The translations under genes and the position numbers were made by a program. The notes beneath the pieces were generated by a model. That model did no database searches. It saw nothing but the letters and a program-made list of their open reading frames with translations, and was not told the DNA's origin. Of a DNA stretch of 64,000 nt, positions 31,841 through 40,588 are shown in pieces (within the stretch, counting starts at the first letter, position 1; each line of letters starts with the position of its first letter). Source of the stretch: Pseudomonas sp. PDM14 (lineage in GTDB: Bacteria > Pseudomonadota > Gammaproteobacteria > Pseudomonadales > Pseudomonadaceae); contig NZ_JACVAQ010000001.1 in the NCBI RefSeq assembly GCF_014851905.1, positions 1,798,001 through 1,862,000 on the forward strand. The letters are read 5' to 3'.

Positions 31841-33460
31841 TCAATGTCCGGGCTGGCGCGCCGAACGGCGGATCAGGCCAATCACCGGCAGCAGGCCGAC
31901 CAGCACCAGGGTCAGCGCCGGCAGGGCGGCACGGGCCCATTCGCCCTCGCTGGTCATCTCGAAAATGCGCACGGACAGGGTGTCCCAGCCGAACGGACGC
32001 ATCAGCAGGGTGGCGGGCATTTCCTTGAGTACATCGACAAACACCAGCAGCGCGGCGGACAGCGCACCGGGCACCAGCAGCGGCAGGTAGACGCGGAAGA
32101 ACAACCGCGGGCCGCCAACACCAAGGCTGCGCGAGGCCTCCGGCAGCGACGGGCGGATGCGCGCCAGGCCGTTTTCCAGCGGGCCATAGGCCACCGCCAT
32201 GAAGCGCACCAGATAGGCCAGCAGCAGCGCCGCCAGGCTGCCCAGCAGCAGGGGCTTGCCGGCACCGCCGAACCAGGTCGACAGGGGGATCACCAGCTCG
32301 CGGTCAAGCCAGCTGAAGGCCAGCATGATCGCCACCGCCAGCACCGAGCCGGGCAAGGCGTAGCCGAGGTTGGCCAGGCTCACGGCCGAACGCACCGGGC
32401 GGGTCGGCGCCAGGCGCCGGGCGAAGGCCAGCAGCAAGGCCACCGCCACGGTGATCAGCGCCGCCAGGGCACCGAGCGACAGGGTGTGCAGGATCAGCCC
32501 GGCGTAGCGCTCGTCGAGGTCGAAACGCCCGCGCTGCCAGAACCACGTCAGCAGCTGCAGCAGCGGAATGACGAACGCACAGACGAACACCAGGCCGCAC
32601 CAGCCGCTGGCCGCCGCCGCCTTCCAGCCGCGCAGGTGGTACAGCGCCTGGCCGCGCGGGCGCTCGTTGGCCGGGCGGCTGGCACCGCGCGCGCGGCGCT
32701 CGCCATAGAGCACCAGCATCACCGCGAGCAGCAGCAGGCTGGCCAGCTGGGTGGCGCTGGAAAGGCTGTAGAAGCCGTACCAGGTCTTGTAGATAGCCGT
32801 GGTGAAGGTGTCGAAGTTGAACACCGCCACGGCACCGAAATCGGCCAGGGTCTCCATGATCGCCAACGCCAGACCGGCGCCGATGGCCGGGCGCGCCATC
32901 GGCAAGGCCACGCGCCAGAACGCCTGCCACGGCGACTGGCCAAGCACCCGCGCCGCCTCCATCAGGCCTTTGCCCTGGGCCAGGAAGGCACTGCGTGCGA
33001 GCAGGTAAACGTAGGGGTAGAACACCAGCACCAGTACGACTATCACCCCGCCGGTGGAGCGTACGCGGGGGAAGCGCAGGTTCAGGCCGAGCACCTCGCG
33101 AAACAGGCTCTGCAGCGGGCCGGAGAAATCGAACAGGCCGATGAAGACGAAGGCCAGCACGTAGGCAGGAATGGCGAACGGCAGCATCAGCGCCCAGTCC
33201 AGCCAGCGCCGCCCGGGGAATTCGCAGAGGCTGGTGAGCCAGGCCAGGCTGACCCCGAGGCCGACCACGCCGACAGAAACGCCGAGCACCAGCACCAGCG
33301 TGTTGCCGATCAGGCGCGGCATCTGCGTATCCCACAGGTGTGCCCAGATGTCCCGGTCGATCTCGTGCCAGGACAGCAGCAGCACGGACAGCGGCAACAG
33401 CACCAGCGCAGCAATGGCAAAGGCGATGGGGTACCAGCGGCGTTGGGCAGGGTGGGCCAC
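31841..33460 (-). CDS. Fe(III)-type ABC transporter permease (FbpB/HitB-like)
   Basis: A 539-residue inner-membrane permease made of two fused six-helix modules, as in FbpB/HitB/SfuB iron permeases. Each half carries the cytoplasmic EAA loop that docks the ATPase: EAARVLGQSPWQAFWRVALP in the first and EASRSLGVGGPRLFFRVYLP in the second. It lies downstream of the matching binding-protein gene, separated by 195 bp containing a terminator-like hairpin. No ATPase gene for the system occurs in the window, so that subunit must be encoded elsewhere. Confidence 0.92.
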   Translation of the reverse strand: MAHPAQRRWYPIAFAIAALVLLPLSVLLLSWHEIDRDIWAHLWDTQMPRLIGNTLVLVLGVSVGVVGLGVSLAWLTSLCEFPGRRWLDWALMLPFAIPAYVLAFVFIGLFDFSGPLQSLFREVLGLNLRFPRVRSTGGVIVVLVLVFYPYVYLLARSAFLAQGKGLMEAARVLGQSPWQAFWRVALPMARPAIGAGLALAIMETLADFGAVAVFNFDTFTTAIYKTWYGFYSLSSATQLASLLLLAVMLVLYGERRARGASRPANERPRGQALYHLRGWKAAAASGWCGLVFVCAFVIPLLQLLTWFWQRGRFDLDERYAGLILHTLSLGALAALITVAVALLLAFARRLAPTRPVRSAVSLANLGYALPGSVLAVAIMLAFSWLDRELVIPLSTWFGGAGKPLLLGSLAALLLAYLVRFMAVAYGPLENGLARIRPSLPEASRSLGVGGPRLFFRVYLPLLVPGALSAALLVFVDVLKEMPATLLMRPFGWDTLSVRIFEMTSEGEWARAALPALTLVLVGLLPVIGLIRRSARQPGH

Positions 33461-33480
33461 GCAGACTCCTTGGCGGTGGA

Positions 33481-33509
33481 AACGAAACGCCCCGGACAGG
33501 CCGGGGCGT
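33481..33509 (-). terminator. Terminator-like hairpin between binding protein and permease genes
   Basis: A perfect 9-bp stem ACGCCCCGG / CCGGGGCGT with a 5-base loop, followed on the minus strand by TTTCGTTT. Placed 21 bp before the permease start, it would reduce read-through so that the periplasmic protein is made in excess, a common arrangement for ABC importers. Confidence 0.65.
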
Positions 33510-33609
33510 CGAGTATATAAGGCTCAACCTATCCTACGAGCGCGGTGCCTAAACCGGAGGGTGTAAACCGCGCAGCGTTTTCCACCGATTGGCACCGTAG
33601 TCGTCAACC

Positions 33610-33634
33610 GGTGGATGGTCATATGCCATCCACC
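33610..33634. repeat. Palindrome GGTGGATGG / CCATCCACC
   Basis: A 9-bp perfect inverted repeat around TCATATG, 21 bp beyond the binding-protein stop. It resembles the GGATGGGTGA repeat at 9323-9346, so it is probably a copy of a dispersed intergenic repeat. Confidence 0.6.
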
Positions 33635-33654
33635 CTACGCACGCTCCACTCGAC

Positions 33655-34656
33655 TTAGTTCCAGCCGGCGCGGTCCATCAGCTTGATCGCTTCGGCCTGG
33701 CGCTTGCCGGCGACTTCCACCGGCAGACTGTCGGCCTTGAAGCTGCCCCAGGCGGCCACTTCCGCGGACGGCTTGACCTGCGGGTTGGCCGGGAATTCCT
33801 GGTTGATCTCGGCGAACAGGCTCTGCGCCTCCGGGGTGGTCATCCACTCCAGCAGCTTCTTCGCCGCCTCGGCGTTTGGAGCATGCTGGGTCAGGCCGGC
33901 GCCGGACAGGTTGACGTGCACGCCACGGTCATCCTGGTTCGGCCAGAACAGCTTGGCCCGCAGCGCCGGGTTGGCCTTGTGCAGACGCCCGTAGTAGTAG
34001 GTGTTGACGATACCGACGTCGCACTGGCCGGCATCCACGGCGAGCACCACCGCGTTGTCATCGGCGAACACGTCGGTGGCCAGGTTATTCACCCAGCCCT
34101 TGACGATCTGCTCGGCCTTGGCGGCGCCGTGGGTCTCGATCAGAGTGGCGGTCAGCGACTGGTTGTAGACCTTCTTGCTGGTGCGCAGGCACAGACGGCC
34201 TTCCCAGTTGGCATCGGCCAAGGCCTCGTAGGTGGTCAGCTCGCCCGGTTGCACGCGCTCGGTGGAGTAGACGATGGTCCGCGCGCGCAGCGACAGGCCG
34301 GTCCAGGCATGCGTGCTGGAGCGGTATTGCGCGGGGATGTTGGCGTCGATGGCCGGCGAGGTGAAGGGCTGCAGGATGCCCATCTGCTCGGCCTGCCAGA
34401 GGTTGCCGGCGTCGACCGTGATCAGCAGGTCGGCCACGCCGTTCTCACCCTCGGCCTTGATGCGCTGCATCAGCGGCGCTTCCTTGTCGGTGATGAACTT
34501 GACCGTGACCCCGGTCTTGGCGGTGTAGGCATCGAACACCGGCTTGATCAGCTCGTCGATGCGCGAGGAGTAGACCACCACCTCGTCGGCAGCGTGTACG
34601 GAAGTGGCCGCGACGCTCAGCGTCAGTGCCGCGAGGAGGAATTTGCTGGCGCGCAT
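33655..34656 (-). CDS. Fe(III)-type ABC transporter periplasmic binding protein
   Basis: A 333-residue periplasmic protein with a clear signal peptide (residues 1-22, ending in ATSVHA) and the mature start [21 protein letters not shown]. It belongs to the FbpA/HitA/FutA transferrin-like fold; adjacent tyrosines in [10 protein letters not shown] are the usual iron-liganding residues. The start at 34656 begins the signal peptide. It is the first gene of the unit with the permease. A sequence resembling a Fur box lies just upstream, consistent with iron control. Confidence 0.92.
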   Translation of the reverse strand: MRASKFLLAALTLSVAATSVHAADEVVVYSSRIDELIKPVFDAYTAKTGVTVKFITDKEAPLMQRIKAEGENGVADLLITVDAGNLWQAEQMGILQPFTSPAIDANIPAQYRSSTHAWTGLSLRARTIVYSTERVQPGELTTYEALADANWEGRLCLRTSKKVYNQSLTATLIETHGAAKAEQIVKGWVNNLATDVFADDNAVVLAVDAGQCDVGIVNTYYYGRLHKANPALRAKLFWPNQDDRGVHVNLSGAGLTQHAPNAEAAKKLLEWMTTPEAQSLFAEINQEFPANPQVKPSAEVAAWGSFKADSLPVEVAGKRQAEAIKLMDRAGWN

Positions 34657-34685
34657 GGACAGAACTCTCTGGGTGGCAGAAAGCG

Positions 34686-34704
34686 CCAAATGATAGTCAA
34701 CCTC
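34686..34704. promoter_or_regulatory. Candidate Fur box upstream of the iron-binding protein gene
   Basis: CCAAATGATAGTCAACCTC matches the 19-base Fur consensus at about 12 positions by eye, including the AATGATA core, and lies 30 bases before the binding-protein start. The match is moderate and hand-made. Confidence 0.35.
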
Positions 34705-34783
34705 AACTGCGGCTTGTGCAGCTTTCTATATCCAAGTGTTTCGCCGCCCTGATGCAGGGCACGGCATGCACCCTGCCGACAAC

Positions 34784-36016
34784 TCAGATACGCGCCAGCA
34801 GCGGTAGATCCCCGGACAAGCCGAGCGCCTGGCGCACGAACAGCGCCTTGGCTTCGGGCAGGCCGTCGACCCAGTTGAGGCCGCTGTTGCGCAGCAGGCG
34901 CATGGGCAGCGGGTCGGCCTGGAACAGCCGCTCGAAGCCCTCCATCGCCGCCATCATCGCCAGGTTGTGCGGCATGCGCCGGCGCTCGTAGCGGCTGAGC
35001 ACGCGCACATCACCGAGTTGCTCGCCACGCGCCTGCGCATGCAGCAGCACTTCGGCGAGCACCGCGGCATCGAGCATGCCCAGGTTGACGCCCTGCCCGG
35101 CCAGCGGGTGAATGGTGTGCGCGGCATCGCCGATCAGTGCCAGGCCGCTTTCCACATAGCGCTTGGCGTGACGCTGGCGCAGCGGGATGCACAGCCGCGC
35201 GTCGGTCTGGGTGACTTCGCCCAGGCGCCACTCGAAGGCCTTGCCCAGCTCGCGACAGAAGGCCGCGTCATCCAGCGCCATCAAGCGCTCGGCTTCAGCC
35301 GGTACGGTCGACCAGACAATCGAGCACCAATGCTCGTCGCCCGCCTGCTCGCCGGCATGCGCCGGCAACGGCAGGAAGGCCAGCGGGCCGTCATCGGTGA
35401 AGCGCTGCCAGGCGGTGCGCTGGTGCGGGCGTGCACAACGCACGCTGGTGACGATGGCATGATGCAGGTAATCCCACTCGCGGGTGGCGCAACCGGCCAG
35501 GCGGCGCACCGCCGAATTGGCTCCGTCGGCGGCGACCAGCAGCGGCGCACGCAGCTCGCGGCCATCGGCCAGGCTGAGCAGCCAGCCATCGCCGGAGCGG
35601 CGCAACTGTTCGACCCGCGCATTGGCCAGCAGGCCCAGGTTGCTGTCGTGCAGGCGCTCGAGCAACGCGTCCTGAATGACGCGGTTTTCGATGATGTGGC
35701 CAAGGGTCTCGGCATGCACGCTGGCCGCGCTGAAGTGCACCTGACCGGTGCCGGAGCCGTCCCACACCTGCATGTCGACATAGGGCCCGGTACGCCGCGC
35801 GGCGATCCCCGGCCATACATCGAGACGTTCGAGAATGCGCTGGCTAGCGGCGGACAGCGCGCTGACCCGCGGCTCGAACGGCGCATCGGCAACGAAGGGC
35901 CTGACGCTCAGCGGGCTGCCGTCGACGACCAGGATATCCAGGCCGCTGTGCTCCAGGGCCAGCGCCAGGGCACTGCCCACCATCCCCGCACCGACGATGA
36001 TCAGATCCGCTTGCAT
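34784..36016 (-). CDS. ubiI: FAD-dependent aromatic hydroxylase of the UbiI/VisC type
   Basis: A 410-residue flavin monooxygenase of the UbiH/UbiF/VisC family acting in ubiquinone ring hydroxylation at the membrane. The FAD motifs are LIIVGAGMVGSALALALEHSG at the N-terminus, the middle motif VAADGANSAVRRLAG, and ALIGDAAHTIHPLAGQGVNLG near residue 290. Assignment to UbiI rather than UbiH or UbiF is by gene order (last of the ygfB-pepP-ubiH-DUF4442 unit), so the exact ring position is inferred. Confidence 0.85.
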   Translation of the reverse strand: MQADLIIVGAGMVGSALALALEHSGLDILVVDGSPLSVRPFVADAPFEPRVSALSAASQRILERLDVWPGIAARRTGPYVDMQVWDGSGTGQVHFSAASVHAETLGHIIENRVIQDALLERLHDSNLGLLANARVEQLRRSGDGWLLSLADGRELRAPLLVAADGANSAVRRLAGCATREWDYLHHAIVTSVRCARPHQRTAWQRFTDDGPLAFLPLPAHAGEQAGDEHWCSIVWSTVPAEAERLMALDDAAFCRELGKAFEWRLGEVTQTDARLCIPLRQRHAKRYVESGLALIGDAAHTIHPLAGQGVNLGMLDAAVLAEVLLHAQARGEQLGDVRVLSRYERRRMPHNLAMMAAMEGFERLFQADPLPMRLLRNSGLNWVDGLPEAKALFVRQALGLSGDLPLLARI

Positions 36017-36025
36017 CTTCCTTCC

Positions 36026-36508
36026 TTATGCCGCGTTGCGCGCGCGTGGTTTGAGGCGCACATAGAGCGTTTTGTTCACGGTGGCGACCAGCGTGCCGGC
36101 GCCATCGCGAATCTGCACCTGCAGCTCCGGCAGGTACTTGTCGCCGTCGGCGGTGCGCGCGCGAATCTCGGCGAGCAGCGCGTCGTCGACACGGAACTCG
36201 GCGTACACGGCGCCCTTGCCCGGCGTGACGAAGTCGATGCTCGCAGCCTTGTCCCAGACGATGTAATCGTCGCCCAGCAACGGCATCAGCAGGAGCATAT
36301 AGAACGGGTCGACCATGCTGTACAGCGAGCCGCCGAACTGGGTACCGACGAAGTTGCGGTTGTACCAGCGCAGCGCCATCTTCACCCGAGCCTCGCGGCA
36401 GTCCGGGCTGATGTGCTGCACGCGGATACCGGCGCCGAGGTACGGCGGGTAGATGTTCAGGCCCAGGCGCAGCAGGCGCGCGCGACGGGCGAGTTTACGG
36501 TCGCTCAT
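36026..36508 (-). CDS. DUF4442 hotdog-fold protein
   Basis: A 160-residue protein of the DUF4442 (YiiD-C-terminal-like) hotdog superfamily, recognised from MALRWYNRNFVGTQFGGSLYSMVDPFYMLLLM. It probably binds an acyl thioester; no activity can be assigned. The ATG at 36508 is 52 bp after the ubiH stop and the stop is 9 bp before ubiI, so it is inside the ubiquinone operon, between the two hydroxylases. Confidence 0.82.
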   Translation of the reverse strand: MSDRKLARRARLLRLGLNIYPPYLGAGIRVQHISPDCREARVKMALRWYNRNFVGTQFGGSLYSMVDPFYMLLLMPLLGDDYIVWDKAASIDFVTPGKGAVYAEFRVDDALLAEIRARTADGDKYLPELQVQIRDGAGTLVATVNKTLYVRLKPRARNAA

Positions 36509-36560
36509 GAAATCTCTCGAAGACGACGGCACCGGCGCCCGGTACAGGCAGCAGTGTCCT

Positions 36561-37745
36561 TCATAGGGTTCGGGTGCCAAGGCCCATGGCCTGACGGGCA
36601 AACCAGCGCTTGGCGGGCGGGAACAGGTCGAGACCAAGCAGGCCCAGGGTGCGTCCGGCCACCAGCAGCGACTCGCCGCGACCGAACAGGCGGGTGACCT
36701 GATCGGAGAAGCCGACGGTGACGGCCTGGTCCTGTTCCTGGCTGCGGCAATAGCGCTGCAGGGTGGCGAAGTCACCGAGCGGCGCGGCGCTGCTCAGCAG
36801 GGTGTCGGCCAGGGCCAAGGTGTCGCGCAGCGACAGGTTGAAGCCCTGCCCGGCGACCGGGTGCAGGCTGTGTGCGGCATTGCCGAGCAGCACCAGATGC
36901 GGCCGCACCTGCTCCTGCGCTTCAGTCAGCGCCAGCGGGTAGACGTGCCGACCACCGACCTGGCGCAGGGCACCAAGGCGATAGCCGAACGCGGCCTGCA
37001 GCTCGGCGAGGAAGGCCCTGTCGTCCAGCCCCAGCAGGCGCTGGGCATCGTTGCCGGGGCGGGTCCAGACCAGTGCGCAGCGGTTGTCCGCCAGCGGCAG
37101 CAGCGCCATCGGTCCGTCATCGGTGAAACGCTCGAAGGCCTGCCCGTCATGCCCATCGCCCGGCGTGACGTTGGCGATCAGCGCGGACTGGCCGTATGGC
37201 GTCTGCTTGACCGTAACACCCAGCTGCTCGCGCAGGTTGGAGCGGCCGCCATCGGCGAGCACGGCGAGGTCGCAGTCGAGGAGGCTTTCGTCGTTGAGGG
37301 TCAGCCGGTAGCCATCATCCAGCGCCTCCAGGCGGGTGACTTCGGCCGGGCAGCGCCAGCTCACCACCTCTGGATCGAGGGCCTGCCACAGGCAGTGGCC
37401 AAGCCAGGCGTTCTCCACCACGTAGCCCAGCGCCGGCACGCTTTCGTCAGCGGCGACCAGGCGGGTGGCGCCGAAGCGGCCGCGGTCGGACACGTGAATC
37501 TGGGTGATTGCCTCGGCTCGCGTGGCGAGTGCCGGCCACAGGCCGAGGCGCTCGTAGAGTTGTCGGCTGCCGTAGGACAGCGCGGTGGAACGGGCGTCGT
37601 AGCTCGGCTGGTAACTGTCGCCGGGGGCGAAGGGCTCGACCAGGACGATCTGCCAGCCACGCGCCTTGGCCCCGGCCTGCAGGGCCAACGCCAGGCTCGC
37701 GCCAACCAGGCCGCCGCCGATGATCGCCAGGTTCACCCGTGGCAT
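36561..37745 (-). CDS. ubiH: 2-octaprenyl-6-methoxyphenol hydroxylase-type flavoprotein
   Basis: A 394-residue FAD monooxygenase for ubiquinone ring hydroxylation. FAD-binding motifs: LAIIGGGLVGASLALALQAG at the N-terminus, LAVLADGGRSNLREQLG in the middle, and LLGNAAHSLHPVAGQGFNLSLRD near residue 280. It begins 4 bp after the pepP stop, so it is cotranscribed with pepP and ygfB. UbiH identity is supported by the pepP-ubiH adjacency found across gammaproteobacteria. Confidence 0.9.
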   Translation of the reverse strand: MPRVNLAIIGGGLVGASLALALQAGAKARGWQIVLVEPFAPGDSYQPSYDARSTALSYGSRQLYERLGLWPALATRAEAITQIHVSDRGRFGATRLVAADESVPALGYVVENAWLGHCLWQALDPEVVSWRCPAEVTRLEALDDGYRLTLNDESLLDCDLAVLADGGRSNLREQLGVTVKQTPYGQSALIANVTPGDGHDGQAFERFTDDGPMALLPLADNRCALVWTRPGNDAQRLLGLDDRAFLAELQAAFGYRLGALRQVGGRHVYPLALTEAQEQVRPHLVLLGNAAHSLHPVAGQGFNLSLRDTLALADTLLSSAAPLGDFATLQRYCRSQEQDQAVTVGFSDQVTRLFGRGESLLVAGRTLGLLGLDLFPPAKRWFARQAMGLGTRTL

Positions 37746-37749
37746 CGGC

Positions 37750-39084
37750 TCAGGCCGCCTGACTGCGCGCGGCGGCCATCAGCGCCTCAATTTCGGCGAC
37801 AGACTTCGGCACGCCAGTGGTGAGCACCTCGCAGCCGGTCTTGGTCACCACCACGTCGTCCTCGATGCGTACACCGATGCCGCGCCATTTCTTCGCCACA
37901 TTCTGGTTGTCCACGGCGATGTAGATGCCCGGTTCGACCGTCATCGACATGCCCGGCTCGAGCACGCGCCACTCACCGCCGAGCTTGTAGTCACCAACGT
38001 CGTGCACGTCCATGCCCAGCCAGTGGCCGGCACGGTGCATGTAGAACGCCTTGTAGGCTTCGCTGGCGATCAGCTCGGCGACATCGCCCTGGAGCAGGCC
38101 GAGCTCGACCAGGCCGGCGGTGATCACCTGCACCGTGGCCTCGTGGGCCTCGTTCCAGTGCTTGCCGGGGGCGATGTGCTTGAACGCCTCTTCGTTGGCC
38201 TTGAGCACCAGCTCGTAGATGGCCTTCTGCTCGGGCGAAAAGCGCCCGCTGACCGGGAAGGTGCGGGTGATGTCGCTGGCGTAGCAGTCGATCTCGCAAC
38301 CGGCGTCGATCAGCACCAGGTCGCCATCCTTCAACGCCGCGTCGTTCTCGCGGTAGTGCAGGATGCAGGCATTGCGCCCGGTGGCGACGATCGAGCCGTA
38401 GGCCGGCATCTTCGCCCCGCCCTTGCGGAACTCGTAGTCCAGCTCGGCTTCCAGGTGGTACTCGTACAGCCCGGCGCGGCTGGCCTGCATGGCGCGGATG
38501 TGCGCTCGCGCGGAGATCTCCGCAGCCTCGCGCATCACCTTCACTTCATTGGCCGACTTGTACAGGCGCATGTCGTGCAGCAGGTGGTTGAGGGCGACGA
38601 ACTCGTTGGGCGGCGTGGCGCCCTGGCGCGCCTTGGAGCGGATCACGTTGACCCAGTCCATCAGCCGGTGATCGAACTCCTGATTGCTGCCGATGGCGTA
38701 GTACACGCGCTCGCGGCCTTCGATCAGGCCCGGCAGGATGTCGTCGATGTCGCCGATGGGAAAGGCATCGTCGGCGCCGTAGGCACTGATCGCCCCATCC
38801 TGGCCAGCCCGCAGGCCGTCCCACAGCTCGCGCTCCGGGTCACGCTCGCGGCAGAACAGCACGTATTCGCCGTGGGCCCGGCCGGGGATCAGCACCAGCA
38901 CCGCTTCCGGCTCGGGGAAGCCGCTGAGGTACTGGAAATCGCTGTCCTGGCGGTACACGTGCTCGACATCGCGGTTGCGGATGTACACCGGCGCGGCCGG
39001 CAGGATGGCGATGCTGTTCGGTTCCATCTGCGCCATAAGCGCCTTGCGTCGACGGGCGTATTCCGACTTGGGGATGCTGGCCAT
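37750..39084 (-). CDS. pepP: Xaa-Pro aminopeptidase P
   Basis: Manganese aminopeptidase of 444 residues that removes N-terminal residues preceding proline. The creatinase-type N-terminal domain (1-170) and pita-bread catalytic domain are present, with metal ligands in LVLIDAGCEIDCYASDITRTFPV, HRAGHWLGMDVHD, MSMTVEPGIYI and GVRIEDDVVVT. The start at 39084 (MASIPKSEYARRRKALMAQM) fits the family. It is 14 bp after ygfB and 4 bp before ubiH in one operon. Confidence 0.96.
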   Translation of the reverse strand: MASIPKSEYARRRKALMAQMEPNSIAILPAAPVYIRNRDVEHVYRQDSDFQYLSGFPEPEAVLVLIPGRAHGEYVLFCRERDPERELWDGLRAGQDGAISAYGADDAFPIGDIDDILPGLIEGRERVYYAIGSNQEFDHRLMDWVNVIRSKARQGATPPNEFVALNHLLHDMRLYKSANEVKVMREAAEISARAHIRAMQASRAGLYEYHLEAELDYEFRKGGAKMPAYGSIVATGRNACILHYRENDAALKDGDLVLIDAGCEIDCYASDITRTFPVSGRFSPEQKAIYELVLKANEEAFKHIAPGKHWNEAHEATVQVITAGLVELGLLQGDVAELIASEAYKAFYMHRAGHWLGMDVHDVGDYKLGGEWRVLEPGMSMTVEPGIYIAVDNQNVAKKWRGIGVRIEDDVVVTKTGCEVLTTGVPKSVAEIEALMAAARSQAA

Positions 39085-39098
39085 GGGCGATTTCGACC

Positions 39099-39656
39099 TT
39101 AGTGCAGGGAGGGTTTGGGGGCGGCGGCGAGCGGCGTCTTGTTGCACTCGGTGAACAGCAGCAACGGTGCCACGCGCAGGTATTCCATTACCTCCATGTA
39201 GTCGCTTTCGCCATCCTCGGACTCGTCCAGTGCGCTCTGCACCTGGGCGATGGCGCTGATGTCCTGCAGCACTTCCATGGCATCGCTGCTCAGTGCGCCG
39301 TCGCGCAGGGTCAGGCCGAAACCATCAAGGAAGCCCTGGCACCACTGGCCGAGGGCGGTGGCGCGCTCGGCGAGCGGGGCATCGTCGCTGGGCAGCAGCA
39401 GAATCACGGCAATGTCGCTGCCGGACAGCTCGCCCTTGACCATCTCCTGCAGGCCGATCAGAGCCTGGCGGACATTCTCCGGCGGCTCGACGCCGAGCAG
39501 TTCACCGGCATCGACCAGCCAGGGCTCGGGGTCGAAACCCGCTCCGGCGCAGCTGCGGCCCAGGAGCAGGCCGTGCAGTTCGGCGGGGGAAACGGGTTTG
39601 CCGGTGCTGGCGAGCAGGGCGGCGAAAGCGGAGTACGGGGAATTCGAGGTCGGCAT
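39099..39656 (-). CDS. ygfB: YgfB family protein (UPF0149)
   Basis: A 185-residue acidic helical protein of the UPF0149 family. Recognisable segments are [18 protein letters not shown] near the N-terminus and [14 protein letters not shown] in the middle. In P. aeruginosa YgfB has been linked to beta-lactam resistance through control of the amidase gene ampDh3; whether this holds here is inference. It is the first gene of the pepP-ubiH-ubiI operon and divergent from the ZapB-like gene. Confidence 0.9.
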   Translation of the reverse strand: MPTSNSPYSAFAALLASTGKPVSPAELHGLLLGRSCAGAGFDPEPWLVDAGELLGVEPPENVRQALIGLQEMVKGELSGSDIAVILLLPSDDAPLAERATALGQWCQGFLDGFGLTLRDGALSSDAMEVLQDISAIAQVQSALDESEDGESDYMEVMEYLRVAPLLLFTECNKTPLAAAPKPSLH

Positions 39657-39786
39657 GGGCAGCTAGGCGCTAGGCAGCGCAATGTCTAGAATGGAGGCCT
39701 CGTATCCTAGCACCGGCAGGCGCGGCAAAACCATCGACGCCCCGCTTGCGCGGGCCGCGCCGGGTTGTCGAGAATCGCGACCGCGG

Positions 39787-39817
39787 TTGCCTCTTGCGCA
39801 AGACAATCCTTTATAGT
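39787..39817 (+). promoter_or_regulatory. Candidate promoter of the zapB-like-zapA operon
   Basis: TTGCCT (39787-39792) and TATAGT (39812-39817) are spaced by 19 bp, 30 bases before the ATG of the ZapB-like gene. The -10 is good, the spacing slightly long. Confidence 0.4.
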
Positions 39818-39847
39818 CTCGCCACTCATTGCCCAGGTAGGGAGCCC

Positions 39848-40057
39848 ATGGAAGACGCCGAACTGCAAGCCCTTACACGCAAGCTGGACCTGTTGATCCA
39901 GCGCGTGGAGCAGCTCAAGTCGCACAACCGTGCCCTGCAGGCCAGTGAGCAGGCCTGGCGCGAGGAACGCGCCCATCTGATCGAAAAGAACGAAATGGCC
40001 CGGCACAAGGTCGAATCGATGATTTCGCGCCTGAAAGCCCTGGAGCAGGACACATGA
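39848..40057 (+). CDS. ZapB-like coiled-coil protein (TIGR02449)
   Basis: A 69-residue highly charged protein predicted to be one continuous coiled coil (TRKLDLLIQRVEQLKSHNRA with leucine and hydrophobic heptads throughout). Family TIGR02449, found upstream of zapA in many gammaproteobacteria. The start at 39848 is supported by AGGGAG upstream; it overlaps the zapA start by ATGA. Context and structure suggest a role in Z-ring organisation together with ZapA, but that is inference. Confidence 0.85.
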   Translation: MEDAELQALTRKLDLLIQRVEQLKSHNRALQASEQAWREERAHLIEKNEMARHKVESMISRLKALEQDT

Positions 40058-40368
40058 CCCAGTCGAACACCGTTACCGTGCACATCCTCGACAAGGAATA
40101 TTGCATCGCCTGCCCGGCAGACGAACGCAACAATCTGGAGAGCGCCGCGCGCTACCTGGATGGCAAGATGCGCGAGATCCGCTCCGGCGGCAAAGTCATC
40201 GGCGCCGACCGCATCGCGGTGATGGCTGCCCTCAACATCACCCACGATCTGCTGCACAAGCAGCAGCGCCTGGATCAGGAAGTCAGCACCACCCGCGAAC
40301 GCGTGCGTGACCTGCTGGATCGTGTCGACACCGCCCTCACCGCCGATCAGGATGGCCACGGAAGCTGA
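40054..40368 (+). CDS. zapA: Cell division protein ZapA
   Basis: A 104-residue FtsZ-ring-associated protein that cross-links FtsZ filaments. The N-terminal domain (VTVHILDKEYCIACPADERNNLESAARYLD) and the C-terminal coiled coil (HDLLHKQQRLDQEVSTTRERVRDLLDRVD) are typical. It is translationally coupled to the upstream coiled-coil gene and directly followed by the 6S RNA gene, the conserved zapA-ssrS-fau order. Confidence 0.94.
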   Translation: MTQSNTVTVHILDKEYCIACPADERNNLESAARYLDGKMREIRSGGKVIGADRIAVMAALNITHDLLHKQQRLDQEVSTTRERVRDLLDRVDTALTADQDGHGS

Positions 40369-40395
40369 TTGCAGAGCGGTCGATTGGGGTATACT
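40369..40395 (+). promoter_or_regulatory. Promoter of 6S RNA
   Basis: TATACT at 40390-40395 is a near-perfect -10 with TTGCAG 15 bp upstream, overlapping the 3' end of zapA. It places the start of 6S RNA at about 40402. Confidence 0.6.
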
Positions 40396-40401
40396 CGGCC
40401 C

Positions 40402-40580
40402 AGCTCCCTGGTGTGTTTGCCAGTCGGTGATGTCCCTGAGCCGATACGCACAACCACGGGGGTTGCAAGTGGGGCCGGTGTGCATGTCCGCCTGACGGAA
40501 AGCCTTAACGCCTCCTGCAATCTCCACCTTGAACTTTCGGGTTCAAGGGCTAAACCGACAGCGGCATGACTGGGGAGTCT
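40402..40580 (+). ncRNA. ssrS: 6S RNA
   Basis: About 180 nt between zapA and the 5-formyl-THF cyclo-ligase gene, the conserved location of ssrS. The sequence contains the conserved Pseudomonas stretch GTTTGCCAGTCGGTGATG followed by TCCCTGAGCCGATA, the GGGGGTTGCAAGTGGGG segment, and the hairpin CTTGAACTTTCGGGTTCAAG. The ends CTCCC (40404-40408) and GGGAG (40573-40577) close the long stem. The RNA mimics an open promoter and binds sigma-70 RNA polymerase in stationary phase. Exact ends are estimated. Confidence 0.9.
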
Positions 40581-40588
40581 TCATTTTC

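Noticed and set aside
30602..33520. Long plus-strand frame spanning gcvT and the permease
   Set aside because: Gln/His/Arg-rich shadow crossing two genuine genes on the other strand.
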